In this document: positions 33,707-43,493 of the stretch, in pieces
How the letters are laid out: each line of letters opens with the position of its first letter
How positions within the stretch are numbered: position 1 is the stretch's first letter
Assembly: GCA_039198065.1 (NCBI GenBank)
Contig: JBCCTU010000006.1
Location: 171,523-235,522, forward strand
Length of the DNA: 64,000 bases
Direction: 5' to 3'
Source: CALHVX01 sp039198065
GTDB taxonomy: Bacteria; Pseudomonadota; Gammaproteobacteria; Pseudomonadales; Azotimanducaceae
Program-made: the position numbers and the translations under genes
The notes under the pieces: model-generated
Seen by the model: only the letters and a program-made list of their open reading frames with translations
Told to the model about the DNA's origin: nothing
Database searches by the model: none

Positions 33707-34687
33707 CTAGGCGTCGACCTTACCAAACCGGCGCCGGTAGGCGGACGGTGTGCAGCCGCAGAGCCGCTCGAAGGTGCGCCGAAACGTATCTACACAGGGG
33801 TAGCCCACATCAAACGCGATTTGTTCGATCGAACCGCGCTCTGACACAAGCCACTCGCACGCCGATTCCACACGAATGCGTTCGATACGCTTGCTCGGCG
33901 TTTCCCCAAAGACCTTTGTGAACTTGCGTCGAAAGTGACGCTCGCTGAGATTGACTTGCTGTGCAAGTGCACCGCATGACAGGTCGCCATCGAGATTATT
34001 CCCAACCCAGGCAATGAGCTCTGCAAACTGGTCGCCGGCGGTAGCCTGATGCCTCAGGATGTTGGAGAACTGGCGCTGATCGCCCGGACGCCTGCAAAAC
34101 ACCACGAGGTGACGTGCCACCTGAGACGCGAGTTTTGGCCCGTGGTCTTCCTCGATGAGCGACAAAGCCAGATCTATGCCGGCCGTCACACCAGCCGCTG
34201 TAAAATACTTGCCATGACGAAGGAAGATATCGTCCGGCGCGACAGTAAGATGTGGGAAACGCGCCTGCGCCTCATCAACGTGGTACCAGTGCGTAGTGAC
34301 CCGTAGCCCGTTGAGCAAGCTCGTTTGCGCTAGGATGAAGAGGCCTGTGCAAATGCTGCCGATGCGCTTCAGTCGTGGCGCCTCCGACGCGATCCACGAC
34401 AAAACATCCGGCGCGAAGGGCGTGACACGTGCTCCAGAGCCGCCGCTAACAATCAGCGTGTGCAATGCGGGACAGTTTTCGATGGAGTGGTGTGCGCCGA
34501 GCGAAACGCCGGACGCAGTTTCGACGGCCTGACCTTTACGAGTAATGACTCGCGTCTCGTAGATCGGTCCGTCTTCACCGACTAGCTGATTCGCTTCCTC
34601 AAACGCCTCCAGCGGGCCCATTAAGTCGAGCCCTTGAACACCGTCGAAGGCGAGAAAGCCAATTCTTCGTTCACGCCGCTTCACCAT
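33707..34687 (-). CDS. GlxA-type transcriptional regulator (DJ-1/PfpI plus AraC domains)
   Basis: A 326-residue regulator. The N-terminal half is a DJ-1/PfpI-like sensor domain (RRIGFLAFDGVQGLDLMGPL; the family cysteine is in IGSICTGLFIL). The C-terminal 100 residues are an AraC-type double helix-turn-helix (LSERHFRRKFTKVFGETPSK, later IAFDVGYPCVDTFRRTF). I chose the ATG at 34687 because AAGGA lies just before it; the longest open frame begins 22 codons further up. It is followed two bases later by the serine hydrolase gene, which it may control; regulators of this type often answer to amines, choline or amino-acid derivatives. Confidence 0.92.
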   Translation of the reverse strand: MVKRRERRIGFLAFDGVQGLDLMGPLEAFEEANQLVGEDGPIYETRVITRKGQAVETASGVSLGAHHSIENCPALHTLIVSGGSGARVTPFAPDVLSWIASEAPRLKRIGSICTGLFILAQTSLLNGLRVTTHWYHVDEAQARFPHLTVAPDDIFLRHGKYFTAAGVTAGIDLALSLIEEDHGPKLASQVARHLVVFCRRPGDQRQFSNILRHQATAGDQFAELIAWVGNNLDGDLSCGALAQQVNLSERHFRRKFTKVFGETPSKRIERIRVESACEWLVSERGSIEQIAFDVGYPCVDTFRRTFERLCGCTPSAYRRRFGKVDA

Positions 34688-34815
34688 GCGATCCTTATCG
34701 CACGCAACGCGTGATGTCCGCCAGGGTGTAAGACCGACGAATTCGGCCATCAAGGCAGCGCGTCGCTGGTTCGAACGGGACTAGAGTGCCGAGCTGGCCC
34801 GGTGGCTCGACACGA

Positions 34816-37497
34816 TCACCTACCGAGTTTGGATTCCGATTCAGACTTTAAAGTCCGGTAGGCTCTCGCCTTGGGGTGGCTGGTTGCGACTTCGGCCCAT
34901 GGCTCGATGCCTTCAAGAGCACGTAAGGCACGCTGCGGCTGTGCGCGCTCCAGATGCGCGTTGGCGACGTAAAGTGTTGCGTTCACTCGTTCAAGGGTGT
35001 CGAGGCCTGGGCTTGAAGACAGATTCAGCAACGCCTGAGCCTGTTCTAACGCGGCATCCGTTTGCCCCTCCGCCGAGCTGATGAGCCAGCCTTTGTTGTG
35101 CATCACCTCCGTCGCAGGGTGCTGTTCCCCAAGTTGTTCCCGGAATAGGGATAGTGCGCTGTTGTAGACCGTGCGCGCCTGTTCAGGCTCTCCGGCCTCT
35201 GCCAGGCAAGAGGCTACGTCGTACTGAACATTGGCGCATTCTGTTGCCCTGTTGCCGAGCAGCGCGCGGCAGTCTGACAACGCGGCCTCGTACGCGTCCC
35301 GTGCTCGCATGGGGGCGCCAGCTGCACGCAGACGCCGGCCCTCGTTTCGATTTAGGCTAAACGTGTTGGCGCGATCGGGTTCGTTCAGCAGCTTCGCGGC
35401 TGCAATGGCATCCTGCAGCAGGTTCTCAGCAGAATCGAGCTCGCCCAGGTCCGTAAGCAGAAGGCTCAGGTTGCTCTTTGCGGCGATAACGTGTGTGTGC
35501 CGCTCGCCGTAAAGGGTCTCGAGCGTGTTCGATGCAGCCTCTAGGTGTTTGACTGCATCACGCACTTCGCCACGCTGATAGGCAAGCAGGCCGCGGGCAT
35601 TCAGGACAGCTGCCACCTCTGGGTGATAGTCACCAAAGTTCACCCGGGCAATGCGTTCGGCTTGCTGTAGGCGTGTTTCGGCAAGCTCGAAGCGGCCCAG
35701 CTGAACCAACGGAAAGCTTGAGTAGCGCAGGGGTTCAATGAGTGCGTAGGAGTTTTCAGACTCAAGCTGTCTAACCCGTAACAGCGCCTCCTCGGCGGCT
35801 TCAAACGCGGCGGGCCAGTCCGCCCGTTGAGTCTGCACGTAAGCTAGCTCGGCATAGAGCTTAGCGGCTAGCTCACTCCCGGTGGCACCCTCTGCTCCCT
35901 GTTTGATCAGGTCAAGCGCCGATTCCAGATCGCGTATGGCCGTGTTGTACTGACCGCCCTCGCGATGCGCGTAGGCAAGCGTGCGAAAGCGCTCCGCCCG
36001 CAGTGTGGCCGGAGCGTTCGTTAGCATCGACTCCCATACGCCGTCGTTAAGCAGCGCTAGTGCCGAGCGGGCGTCACCGTTCTTTGCGAGTAGGTACGCG
36101 CGTCCAAGAAGCACCGTGGCGAGTTGTTCCGGGTCAGCATTCGCCGTGAGTGCAGCCTGTGCAGCTTCTAGCGACCGAGCAGCTTGTTCGTAGTTGCCCA
36201 GCACGGCCTCTACGGAACTGCGCAGCCGGAGAAGATCCGGAGAAGGGCCATCAGTGAGTTCGGGTTCGAGAACCGTAAGTACGTCTTCTAACACCGTGCG
36301 CGCGACCAAGGCTGTGCCCGTCTGTTGCTCAGCTTGCTCGTCCACTAAGCGTTCGAATGTATCTGTGACGAGGCTGGTCATGGCTTGCAACACCCGCGCA
36401 GAGGTATCCGCACGCTGTTCCGCGAGAAGGCGAGCGCCGTTCAACTGGTAGGTGTACCACACAGACCCCAACGTCAAAGATAGAACGGCCACGGTGGCAA
36501 TTGCGCTTTCCGCGGCATGTCTGCGGACAAACTTGCGTAGGCGGTAGGGAAGCGTTTGCGGTGCAGCCTGTACAGGAAACCCGTCGCTAAACGCCTGTAG
36601 GTCACTCAACAGTGCGTTGGCGCTTGGGTAGCGTTCGTCGGGGTCAAGGCGAACGCACTGTTCGATAATGGCGACGAGCTCCGCTGGCAGGAGCTGGCGT
36701 ACTTTGCTGTCTATGGAGTAGTCCATGCCGTAGCGTGCACGCTCAAGCGCTTCTGTAGCGGATGTCTCCGTGCGCAGTGAGGTACCGGCAACAAGTTCGT
36801 GAAGCAGTAAGCCAACTTGAAAAATGTCGGAGCCGACACCGGGTGCGTTTCCAAGAAGCTGTTCAGGGCTCGCATAGCTTGGTGTTAAAGGGGCTACGCC
36901 GGACTTGGTGCCACTGTCTTCCTCCAAGAGTTTCGCGATACCGAAGTCCAGTACCCGAACGCGGCCGTCTTTTCCCACCATGACGTTCGACGGCTTGATG
37001 TCGCGATGCACGATCAAGCGGCTATGGGCGAAAGCAAGTGCCGTTACGAGCTGCCTTATCAGGACAAGTCGTGCGGATAACCCCAGCTTGTACTCCGAAC
37101 AGTGCTCATCGATCGCCGCTCCGTCAACCAGTTCCATGACGATGTACGGCATGCCGTCTGGGGTCAGTGATGCGTCGAAGAGCTGAGCAATGTTGGGGTG
37201 ATTCAGGCCCGCCAGCACGCGCTGTTCGCGTAAGAAGCGTTGACGGACCGCTGTCGAGTAGGAGGCCTGGGGTGACACCTTTAGTGCAACGGATCGCGTG
37301 AACGTTCCGTCCGTGCGTTCTGCCCGATACACACGGCTCATGCCGCCTTCAGCCAGCAGATGCGTTATCCGGTAGCCGCTGATCTGCTGATTGAGGAGCG
37401 GGTCGGGGGCTGGGTCGTCGCTCAGGTACGCGAGGCCGGCTCCGGTCACCAGGGCCCGGTCAAGCTTGCCTTTGGCCTTGGGATCGCCTGCTTCCAT
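34816..37497 (-). CDS. Membrane Ser/Thr protein kinase with C-terminal TPR domain
   Basis: An 893-residue Hanks-type kinase. The kinase domain (about 40-300) has the glycine loop LLAEGGMSRVYRA, the lysine in VALKVS, HRDIKPSNVMV, DFGIAKLL and TPSYASPEQLLG, so it should be active. A single membrane segment (about 335-355, AIATVAVLSLTLGSVWYTY) leads into a periplasmic region rich in TPR units (about 400-880). The start used is the ATG at 37497; a TTG 12 codons upstream also opens the frame. Kinases with this layout are commonly paired with ECF-like sigma factors of the type found at 42841-43395, which lies on the same strand beyond an inserted plus-strand operon. Confidence 0.92.
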   Translation of the reverse strand: MEAGDPKAKGKLDRALVTGAGLAYLSDDPAPDPLLNQQISGYRITHLLAEGGMSRVYRAERTDGTFTRSVALKVSPQASYSTAVRQRFLREQRVLAGLNHPNIAQLFDASLTPDGMPYIVMELVDGAAIDEHCSEYKLGLSARLVLIRQLVTALAFAHSRLIVHRDIKPSNVMVGKDGRVRVLDFGIAKLLEEDSGTKSGVAPLTPSYASPEQLLGNAPGVGSDIFQVGLLLHELVAGTSLRTETSATEALERARYGMDYSIDSKVRQLLPAELVAIIEQCVRLDPDERYPSANALLSDLQAFSDGFPVQAAPQTLPYRLRKFVRRHAAESAIATVAVLSLTLGSVWYTYQLNGARLLAEQRADTSARVLQAMTSLVTDTFERLVDEQAEQQTGTALVARTVLEDVLTVLEPELTDGPSPDLLRLRSSVEAVLGNYEQAARSLEAAQAALTANADPEQLATVLLGRAYLLAKNGDARSALALLNDGVWESMLTNAPATLRAERFRTLAYAHREGGQYNTAIRDLESALDLIKQGAEGATGSELAAKLYAELAYVQTQRADWPAAFEAAEEALLRVRQLESENSYALIEPLRYSSFPLVQLGRFELAETRLQQAERIARVNFGDYHPEVAAVLNARGLLAYQRGEVRDAVKHLEAASNTLETLYGERHTHVIAAKSNLSLLLTDLGELDSAENLLQDAIAAAKLLNEPDRANTFSLNRNEGRRLRAAGAPMRARDAYEAALSDCRALLGNRATECANVQYDVASCLAEAGEPEQARTVYNSALSLFREQLGEQHPATEVMHNKGWLISSAEGQTDAALEQAQALLNLSSSPGLDTLERVNATLYVANAHLERAQPQRALRALEGIEPWAEVATSHPKARAYRTLKSESESKLGR

Positions 37498-37618
37498 GGG
37501 TCCAATTGCAGCAGGAAGGCTTCGGCTCAGCAAGGTTTTCGATGACCGTTGGCGGAAAAACGACCGGAATTACGATCTTAGGAGTAGGGCTGTAATTGTC
37601 GTTGTTGGGGGCTTGGCC

Positions 37619-38194
37619 ATGAATCTCTATCTCAGGCTGCTTTGGGCACTGTGCTCGGGCGTACAGCGTGGGTCGATTCCCCACGACGCTACCGCCCTGA
37701 GCTCGTTTCGAGTGCTGCCTCATGATCTCGACCTATTTGGGCACATGAACAACGGCCGCTACCTCCAGATTATGGACGTCGCCCGAGCTGAATGGATGCT
37801 GCGTTCGGGTGTTTTCCGATGCATGCGCGAACATCAATGGACGGCGGTGCTTGGGGGCAACATGACCCGCTTTCGTCGATCACTCAGGTTATGGCAACGC
37901 TACGCGGTAAGTAGCCGGTTGGTCTGTTGGGACGAGCGTTGGTTCTACTTCGAGCATCGATTTGTCGATCATCGTGGACAGGCCCTCGCCATCGGCGTAA
38001 GTCGCGCGGGACTTCGTAACGCCCGTGCTTGGGTCCCCGCTTCCGATGTTGCCGCGCGGGTGGCACCGGGGGCAGAGTCTGCGGAAATGCCCGGCTACCT
38101 CAAGCGATGGGTGTGTAACGAAGCAGCTATGGCAGATGAGGGCGCTGGGGTGCGGTCGTGTCTTGGGCTGAGCTCCGAGGTTGCGCAGTCATGA
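37619..38194 (+). CDS. Acyl-CoA thioesterase-like hotdog protein
   Basis: A 191-residue protein of the 4HBT/THEM6-like thioesterase group. The hotdog signature is HDLDLFGHMNNGRYLQIMDV (about 39-58) with the Asp and the HMNN pair, followed by QRYAVSSRLVCWDERWFYFE, where the second strand set is typical. It should cleave or bind acyl thioesters in the cytoplasm. I place the start at the ATG at 37619, 76 codons into the longest frame, since the upstream part runs through the divergent kinase start. Its stop overlaps the next gene's start (ATGA), so it is coupled to the RND-LolA fusion gene and points to a lipid or fatty-acid role for that operon. Confidence 0.85.
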   Translation: MNLYLRLLWALCSGVQRGSIPHDATALSSFRVLPHDLDLFGHMNNGRYLQIMDVARAEWMLRSGVFRCMREHQWTAVLGGNMTRFRRSLRLWQRYAVSSRLVCWDERWFYFEHRFVDHRGQALAIGVSRAGLRNARAWVPASDVAARVAPGAESAEMPGYLKRWVCNEAAMADEGAGVRSCLGLSSEVAQS

Positions 38195-41100
38195 CTGGTT
38201 CTAAACCCCATGCCTCATCGCTGCTCGCGCTCGCGTTGCGTCTTCTGGAATTTCCAAAGTCCGTAGTCTTCGTTGCCGTGGTCGTCTTGCTTGTCTTTGC
38301 ATCGGGCCTGACGCGGCTCGTAAAAGACACGTCGGTCGACGCCTTCGTGCCGCCGAATCACCCCGCGCTTGAGGCGAATAGCCGCACGGAAGAGCTGTTT
38401 GGTCTTGCTGATCCGATCGCTGTAGCCGTGTTCCCGAAATCGGGTTCAGACGTGTTTACGACAGAGGCGCTGACTGTGCTGCGCGCCTTGTCGGATGCGC
38501 TAAAAGAGTTGCCGAATATTCGCGACGACCGCGTGCTCAGCCTTGCGACGGAGGCCTCGATCGCAGGTCATGACGGCGCCATCGACGTTCAAGACTATCT
38601 CAACGCAGATCCGCTCAGCGATGTTGACTTGAAATCGCTGAAACAGCGTTGGCAGGCGATGCCGCCGCATCGCGCCACGCTTGTTAGCGATGATGGGGGG
38701 GCTGCGGTGGTTATGGCGGAGCTTGTGGATCCTTTCCGCGCCGCGGAAACCTATGAAGCTGTGCTTGCGTTGGCTGCTGATGCGGAAAGCGACAGCGTCG
38801 AGGTACTCGTGGCGGGCCCCGCTGCTGTCAGCGGCTTCTTGTCGGCGTACATCGATGCCGATGCCCGGGTGCTGCAGCCGTTGGTGTTTCTGGTTGTTTT
38901 GGCGTTTCTCTTTCTGGCTTTTCTCCGCGGTTCTGCGCTGGTAGGACCGTTGCTCATTCTGCTGGGCTCCGCGGGGGGCGCATTGGGCTTGATGGCCTGG
39001 CAGGGTGTGCCCTATTTCGCCATTACGAACGCGCTCCCGGTCATCCTCGTTGCGATTTCGGTAGCCGATGCGATCCATATTCAGTCGGCCTACTTTGAAC
39101 ATCGCGCCCGCTTTTCAAAATCAACGGTCCGGCAGTCGGTGGACGCATCGCTTGTGGCGATGGTTCGCCCGATAACGCTGACAACCCTGACAACCATTGC
39201 CGGTTTCGTAGGGATCGCTCTCACCTCAGTTATGCCGCCGATCTCCTACTTTGCGGCGTACGCAGCCTTGGGCGTGTTGCTTGCCTGGGCCTACTCGCTG
39301 TTTGTGCTTCCGAGCGTGTTGTTGTTGCTCGCTCCAGCCCCAAGTCCACTGTTCGCAAGCTGGCGCGCTAATCGACCCGATCCGGTGGGCCGTGTGCTTG
39401 CGCGCGTTAGTTTGATTGCCTGCCGAAACCCCGTGCAGACTCTGAGTGTCGCTGCCGTACTCATGGGGTTTGCAGCTCTTTGCGCGCTTGACGTGAGAGC
39501 GGATCGCTCTCAAGTCGATAACTTCGGCGTTGACGAACCTATCCGGATCGCGGATGAGCGGATCCATCAGCGTTTCGCCGGAACAGCCTTCCTTGATGTC
39601 ATCGTCTCGAGCAACGGGGGCACGCTGCTTGACGGAGATCGAATGCAACGCGTAGCGCAGCTTCAGTCCTTCCTGGATGAGCTGCCGCACGTCGGTAAGA
39701 CCGTGAGTATTGTTGACTATCTCTCGGCGCTGCACGCGGCCGTTGAGGAGCGCACGCCTATGTCCCGTCGGGAGCTACCCCAGGGTGATGGTGCGATCGA
39801 TCAGTATCTGATGGTCTACGAGGCCTCGGGTGACCCGACGGACCTGGATGAAGAACTGACCCCCGACTACAAACACGCACTAATCCGAATAATCCTTGAC
39901 TCGCACTACTACAGCGACAGCAAACCAGCCGTCGAATCGTTACAAGCCTATATTGACGAACGCCTGAGCGATGGCGATCTGCGAGTGACCATCGCCGGAG
40001 ACGTGAACGTCGCTTATCACTGGATGACGAGCCTCGTTGAGTCACACATCGCCGGGGTGGGTGTCGCGTTGTGTTTGATCCTTCTGGCTGGGGTCATGGT
40101 GTTTCGCTCTGCTGCGTCAGGTGCTCTGGCAGTTCTGCCGGTAAGCCTTACGGTGCTGTCCGTGTATGGCGTAATGGGTGCACTTGAGATTCATTTAGAA
40201 CCCGCGACCAGCATGTTTGCCGCGATCGCCGTGGGTGTCGGCGTCGATTTCTCAATCCACTACATTGATCGTATTCGTACTGCACGAAACGGCGGTGCTC
40301 AATCGGTAGTTGCGGCCGTTGCAGAGGCCGCGCCTGGCACTGCCCGGGCCTGTTTCTTCAATGCGGCAGCGCTCGGCGTCGGCTTCGCCGTACTGCTGAT
40401 ATCCGATCTTCCCACACTTGAACGGTTTGGCGGCTTGATCACCCTGGCATCTGTTGTGAGTTTCCTTGCCGCGTTAGTTCTGGTTCCCGCCGGATACTCG
40501 TTGTTCACTCGATTTCGAAGACAGTGGCCGACGCTCATCGCGCCGGTGCAGCTCTCGAGCTGGATTGTGGTCGCCCTAGGACTCTGGGTGCTTACACCGC
40601 AAAGCAACGCCGACTCAGGATTGGCGCTCGCAATGGACCTCGCGAGCCGTCCCGAGGCGAAAACGGTCAGTAAGCGCATCTCGATGGAGCTAACGAATCG
40701 GCGCGGTGTTACCCGGAAGCGAGATGCCATGGTGTTTCGGGTGAACGATGCCGAACGCCGACAAACACGAATCACTTACCTGCGGCCGAGAGCAGTCGCT
40801 GAACTGAGCTTTTTAAGCTGGGATGCGATAACGTCCCAGCGAAAAGATCAACGCTGGCTTTATCTTCCAGCGGCGCGAAAAGTTCGCCGCATACCAGCCT
40901 CCGATCGCGGCGACTTCTTTCTTGGCACGGATTTCAGCTACGAAGACATTCAGTCAGACTTCAAATTTGATGTGGAAGAGTATCGCTTCCTTGATGTGGA
41001 GCAATCGAGCTACGCGGACTTACCGGCGCTTGTTCTGGACGGCACGCCAATCTCTGATCAGCTCACCCGCGAACTCGGCCACGGTGGTTTTAGGGCTACG

Positions 41101-41349
41101 ATCGACCCGATCACGATGTTCCCGCGAATTATCAAGTTTCGCACCGCCCAAGGTGAGCCGCTGAAAACAATCCATGTCGAGGCGCTAGAACAACGCAGCG
41201 GAATTTGGACGGCGATGCGGGTCGTTGCTGAGCACCACATCAGCGGGCATAAGACGCTGTTTCAGTACTCCGACGTACAGCTGAACGCCGCGATACCGAA
41301 GCAACTCTTTGAGGCCAATCAGCTTAGCCGCGGATTGCCTAAGCTGTGA
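38191..41349 (+). CDS. MMPL/RND-type transporter fused to a C-terminal LolA-like lipoprotein-sorting domain
   Basis: A 1052-residue fusion. Residues about 15-790 form an RND/MMPL exporter of the HpnN-like class: one membrane helix, a periplasmic loop, five helices (LVFLVVLAFLFLAFLRGSA, then VILVAISVADAIHI), and the same again in the second half (AIAVGVGVDFSIHYIDRIRT). Near 800-820 is an extra hydrophobic segment (LSSWIVVALGLWVLTPQSNA) that looks like a former signal peptide, and after it about 240 residues match the outer-membrane lipoprotein-sorting (LolA-like, DUF1329-related) family, with QRWLYLPAARKVRRIPASDR and FLGTDFSYEDIQ. It overlaps the thioesterase gene upstream and the DUF1302-type gene downstream by four bases each. 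Lipid transfer to the outer membrane is the likely role. Confidence 0.9.
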   Translation: MTGSKPHASSLLALALRLLEFPKSVVFVAVVVLLVFASGLTRLVKDTSVDAFVPPNHPALEANSRTEELFGLADPIAVAVFPKSGSDVFTTEALTVLRALSDALKELPNIRDDRVLSLATEASIAGHDGAIDVQDYLNADPLSDVDLKSLKQRWQAMPPHRATLVSDDGGAAVVMAELVDPFRAAETYEAVLALAADAESDSVEVLVAGPAAVSGFLSAYIDADARVLQPLVFLVVLAFLFLAFLRGSALVGPLLILLGSAGGALGLMAWQGVPYFAITNALPVILVAISVADAIHIQSAYFEHRARFSKSTVRQSVDASLVAMVRPITLTTLTTIAGFVGIALTSVMPPISYFAAYAALGVLLAWAYSLFVLPSVLLLLAPAPSPLFASWRANRPDPVGRVLARVSLIACRNPVQTLSVAAVLMGFAALCALDVRADRSQVDNFGVDEPIRIADERIHQRFAGTAFLDVIVSSNGGTLLDGDRMQRVAQLQSFLDELPHVGKTVSIVDYLSALHAAVEERTPMSRRELPQGDGAIDQYLMVYEASGDPTDLDEELTPDYKHALIRIILDSHYYSDSKPAVESLQAYIDERLSDGDLRVTIAGDVNVAYHWMTSLVESHIAGVGVALCLILLAGVMVFRSAASGALAVLPVSLTVLSVYGVMGALEIHLEPATSMFAAIAVGVGVDFSIHYIDRIRTARNGGAQSVVAAVAEAAPGTARACFFNAAALGVGFAVLLISDLPTLERFGGLITLASVVSFLAALVLVPAGYSLFTRFRRQWPTLIAPVQLSSWIVVALGLWVLTPQSNADSGLALAMDLASRPEAKTVSKRISMELTNRRGVTRKRDAMVFRVNDAERRQTRITYLRPRAVAELSFLSWDAITSQRKDQRWLYLPAARKVRRIPASDRGDFFLGTDFSYEDIQSDFKFDVEEYRFLDVEQSSYADLPALVLDGTPISDQLTRELGHGGFRATIDPITMFPRIIKFRTAQGEPLKTIHVEALEQRSGIWTAMRVVAEHHISGHKTLFQYSDVQLNAAIPKQLFEANQLSRGLPKL

Positions 41350-42644
41350 TCCGGTATTCAGCGCTCCTGGGAGCCTATCTTTTGAGCTCCGTTGGTACGG
41401 CAAGCGCTATCGATGTTGATGTCGGGTTAGCCAGCCGGTTCAGCTACGCTCATGGCACCTCGAATGATGTGGCCGTTGGCGCGATACTGGAATTGGAGCC
41501 GGAAGCACGCGTTGACGTAAACGAGTTGCACCACCTGCAGTTGTCTGCACGCGTTCGTGCCGATTACCGTCAGTCGTGGATTCCTGGATCGCCGAACTTT
41601 GAGACCTACGACCGTATCAGTAAGCCGGCAACTCATGGGAACAACATGTTTGCCGAGCTTCGAGACGTTTATCTTGAGCGGCGTTTGGAAAATGGACTCG
41701 TACGGATCGGGAAACAGCAGATCGTTTGGGGCGCGCTGGATGGGTTGAAAGTCCTCGACGTGTTGAACCCCCAGATGTTCGATCAGTTCATCCTTCAGGA
41801 TTTCGATCGTTCCCGTATACCGCTCTGGAGTGCGTACGGAGACTTCACCTTCGGATCCTGGCGGATTGAAACGGCAGCGATTCCAGACAGCACGACGCAC
41901 TACCTTCCCGAGCCCACGGCCTGGTTCGGTTTCCGTGCCCCGCGTTACCGGTTCGGCGCGCCGGTGTCTGCCGACGACTCGCTTTCGGCACCGCGAGAGC
42001 TGGACGATGACCGAGGTACGGTTGCACTGCGGGTCTCGCGCTACATTGGCGGAGTTGATGCACAGTTTGTCGCCGTATCCGGTTTAGACTTTGAACCGAT
42101 CTTGAGACGCGAAGAGTCTGAGGGCGCAACCGCTGCAATAACAACGCATGAGCGCCGGACCCTGCTTGGTATGGCTCTTGCCGGCTCGGTTTCCAATCTT
42201 GCTGTGCGCGCCGAAGTGGGCTATACACCCAAGCGTCAGTTCAACACCCATGGGGTCCGTGGCCCAGAGGTAGTAAGTCTTCGCCAATGGTTGGTTGGCG
42301 TCGGACTAGACTGGAACGCACCCTACGATACATTCATGAATCTGCAGTTTCTTATTGACCGGGTGGTAGATGCGCCCGATGCGTTGGTGCGTCCGGATCG
42401 GGATCGAATCGTGACGGTGTTTCTTCGGCGGCGATTCAACTACGATGTAGTCGAGCTGCAGGCCCGTTGGTACCACGAGATGGATTCCGGGGATGATCTG
42501 GTCCGAGTAGCGGCGCAGTACCAGCTCACTGAATCTCTAAGTGTTGAGTGCTCGTACGAATCGTTCTCTGGCTCGGAGCAGGGCATCTTTGGTCAGTTTC
42601 GTAACAGTGATTTGGCCCAGCTCACCTTTGAGCATCGGTTCTAG
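41346..42644 (+). CDS. DUF1302-type outer-membrane beta-barrel protein
   Basis: A 432-residue outer-membrane protein with a signal peptide ending GTASAID and a final phenylalanine (LTFEHRF). The family segment is clear: LVRIGKQQIVWGALDGLKVLDV followed by NPQMFDQFILQDFDRSRIPLW (about 115-158). Members of this group accompany MMPL/RND pumps and LolA-like proteins in gammaproteobacteria. It starts with GTG inside the stop of the fusion gene (GTGA), so pump, periplasmic carrier domain and outer-membrane barrel are made as one set. Its export substrate is unknown; a hydrophobic or lipid-like compound fits the partners. Confidence 0.85.
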   Translation: MIRYSALLGAYLLSSVGTASAIDVDVGLASRFSYAHGTSNDVAVGAILELEPEARVDVNELHHLQLSARVRADYRQSWIPGSPNFETYDRISKPATHGNNMFAELRDVYLERRLENGLVRIGKQQIVWGALDGLKVLDVLNPQMFDQFILQDFDRSRIPLWSAYGDFTFGSWRIETAAIPDSTTHYLPEPTAWFGFRAPRYRFGAPVSADDSLSAPRELDDDRGTVALRVSRYIGGVDAQFVAVSGLDFEPILRREESEGATAAITTHERRTLLGMALAGSVSNLAVRAEVGYTPKRQFNTHGVRGPEVVSLRQWLVGVGLDWNAPYDTFMNLQFLIDRVVDAPDALVRPDRDRIVTVFLRRRFNYDVVELQARWYHEMDSGDDLVRVAAQYQLTESLSVECSYESFSGSEQGIFGQFRNSDLAQLTFEHRF

Positions 42645-42840
42645 GCATCGGTACTTTTTCGAGTTCAAGCTATTCGTTCAGGACTGTCGGGCTAATCAGA
42701 CTGCCTAAGGAAACGGCTCAAGGTAAGCGCTTAAGTTAGGAGCTTAAACACCGCCCGAACTCATCTATCGGGTGCCCTGTGTGAGTGTTCTCAGGCCACA
42801 GCTAAGGTTGCTCCTGACTCTCGAGCCAGTGGGTGCTGCT

Positions 42841-43395
42841 TCAGTCGTCGGATTCCCGCAGCAATGCGCCAATGCGCTCACGCGCTTGGGACCACAGTCT
42901 TTCCGCCGTGCGCTCCGAGACGCCGACGACTTCGGCGGTTTCTGCCATTGAGAACCCTGCAAAGTAACGACACTCAAAGGTGTGTGCCAGCCGTTTGTCT
43001 TCTCTCGCAAGCTGCTCAACGAGCCGATCGATTTGAAGGAGTAAGTCGACATCGTGCTGAGATTCGTCAGCGATCATTGAATCGGAGAAGGTAGCTTCTG
43101 GTGCGTTCCGTTTCTGTGCAGCGGCATGGCGTACCTCGTCAACAATGACCTGGCGCATGATGGTTGCGGCCAAGCCGAAAAACTGTTGGCGATTTTCCGA
43201 ACTTACCTGTGAACCGGAAAGTAGTTTTAGAAAGGTTTCGTTCACCAACGCTGTCGCGTTGAGCTGAAGTTCCTTGTTGGCACGTCGTCGCGCCATAGCC
43301 TTTAGCTCCGGGTAAATCAGCTCCGCAAGCCTGTTGAGTGCCTGATCATCGCCAACCTGAAAGCGTTCGAGTAGTTGGGTGATGTTTTGATTCAC
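42841..43395 (-). CDS. ECF-like sigma factor of the kinase-associated type
   Basis: A 184-residue sigma-70-family protein. Region 2 includes LIYPELKAMARRRANKELQL and ATALVNETFLKLL, the signature of the ECF-like family (TIGR02999-type) that is often linked to Ser/Thr kinases. Region 4 is FECRYFAGFSMAETAEVVGV followed by SERTAERLW. The start is a GTG at 43395. No anti-sigma gene sits beside it. The TPR Ser/Thr kinase at 34816-37497 is the probable partner, although a plus-strand operon now separates them. The 196 bases between its 3' end and the DUF1302-type gene contain only a short palindrome (TAAGCGCTTA). Confidence 0.9.
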   Translation of the reverse strand: MNQNITQLLERFQVGDDQALNRLAELIYPELKAMARRRANKELQLNATALVNETFLKLLSGSQVSSENRQQFFGLAATIMRQVIVDEVRHAAAQKRNAPEATFSDSMIADESQHDVDLLLQIDRLVEQLAREDKRLAHTFECRYFAGFSMAETAEVVGVSERTAERLWSQARERIGALLRESDD

Positions 43396-43493
43396 GAGCG
43401 AGACTAGCGTTGGATGTGTGATTCGATGAACTGATCAATGTACACGTTGATGGTGATTTAAGCTTCAGCCCCGCTGGGCACAGTGGTCTTGAG

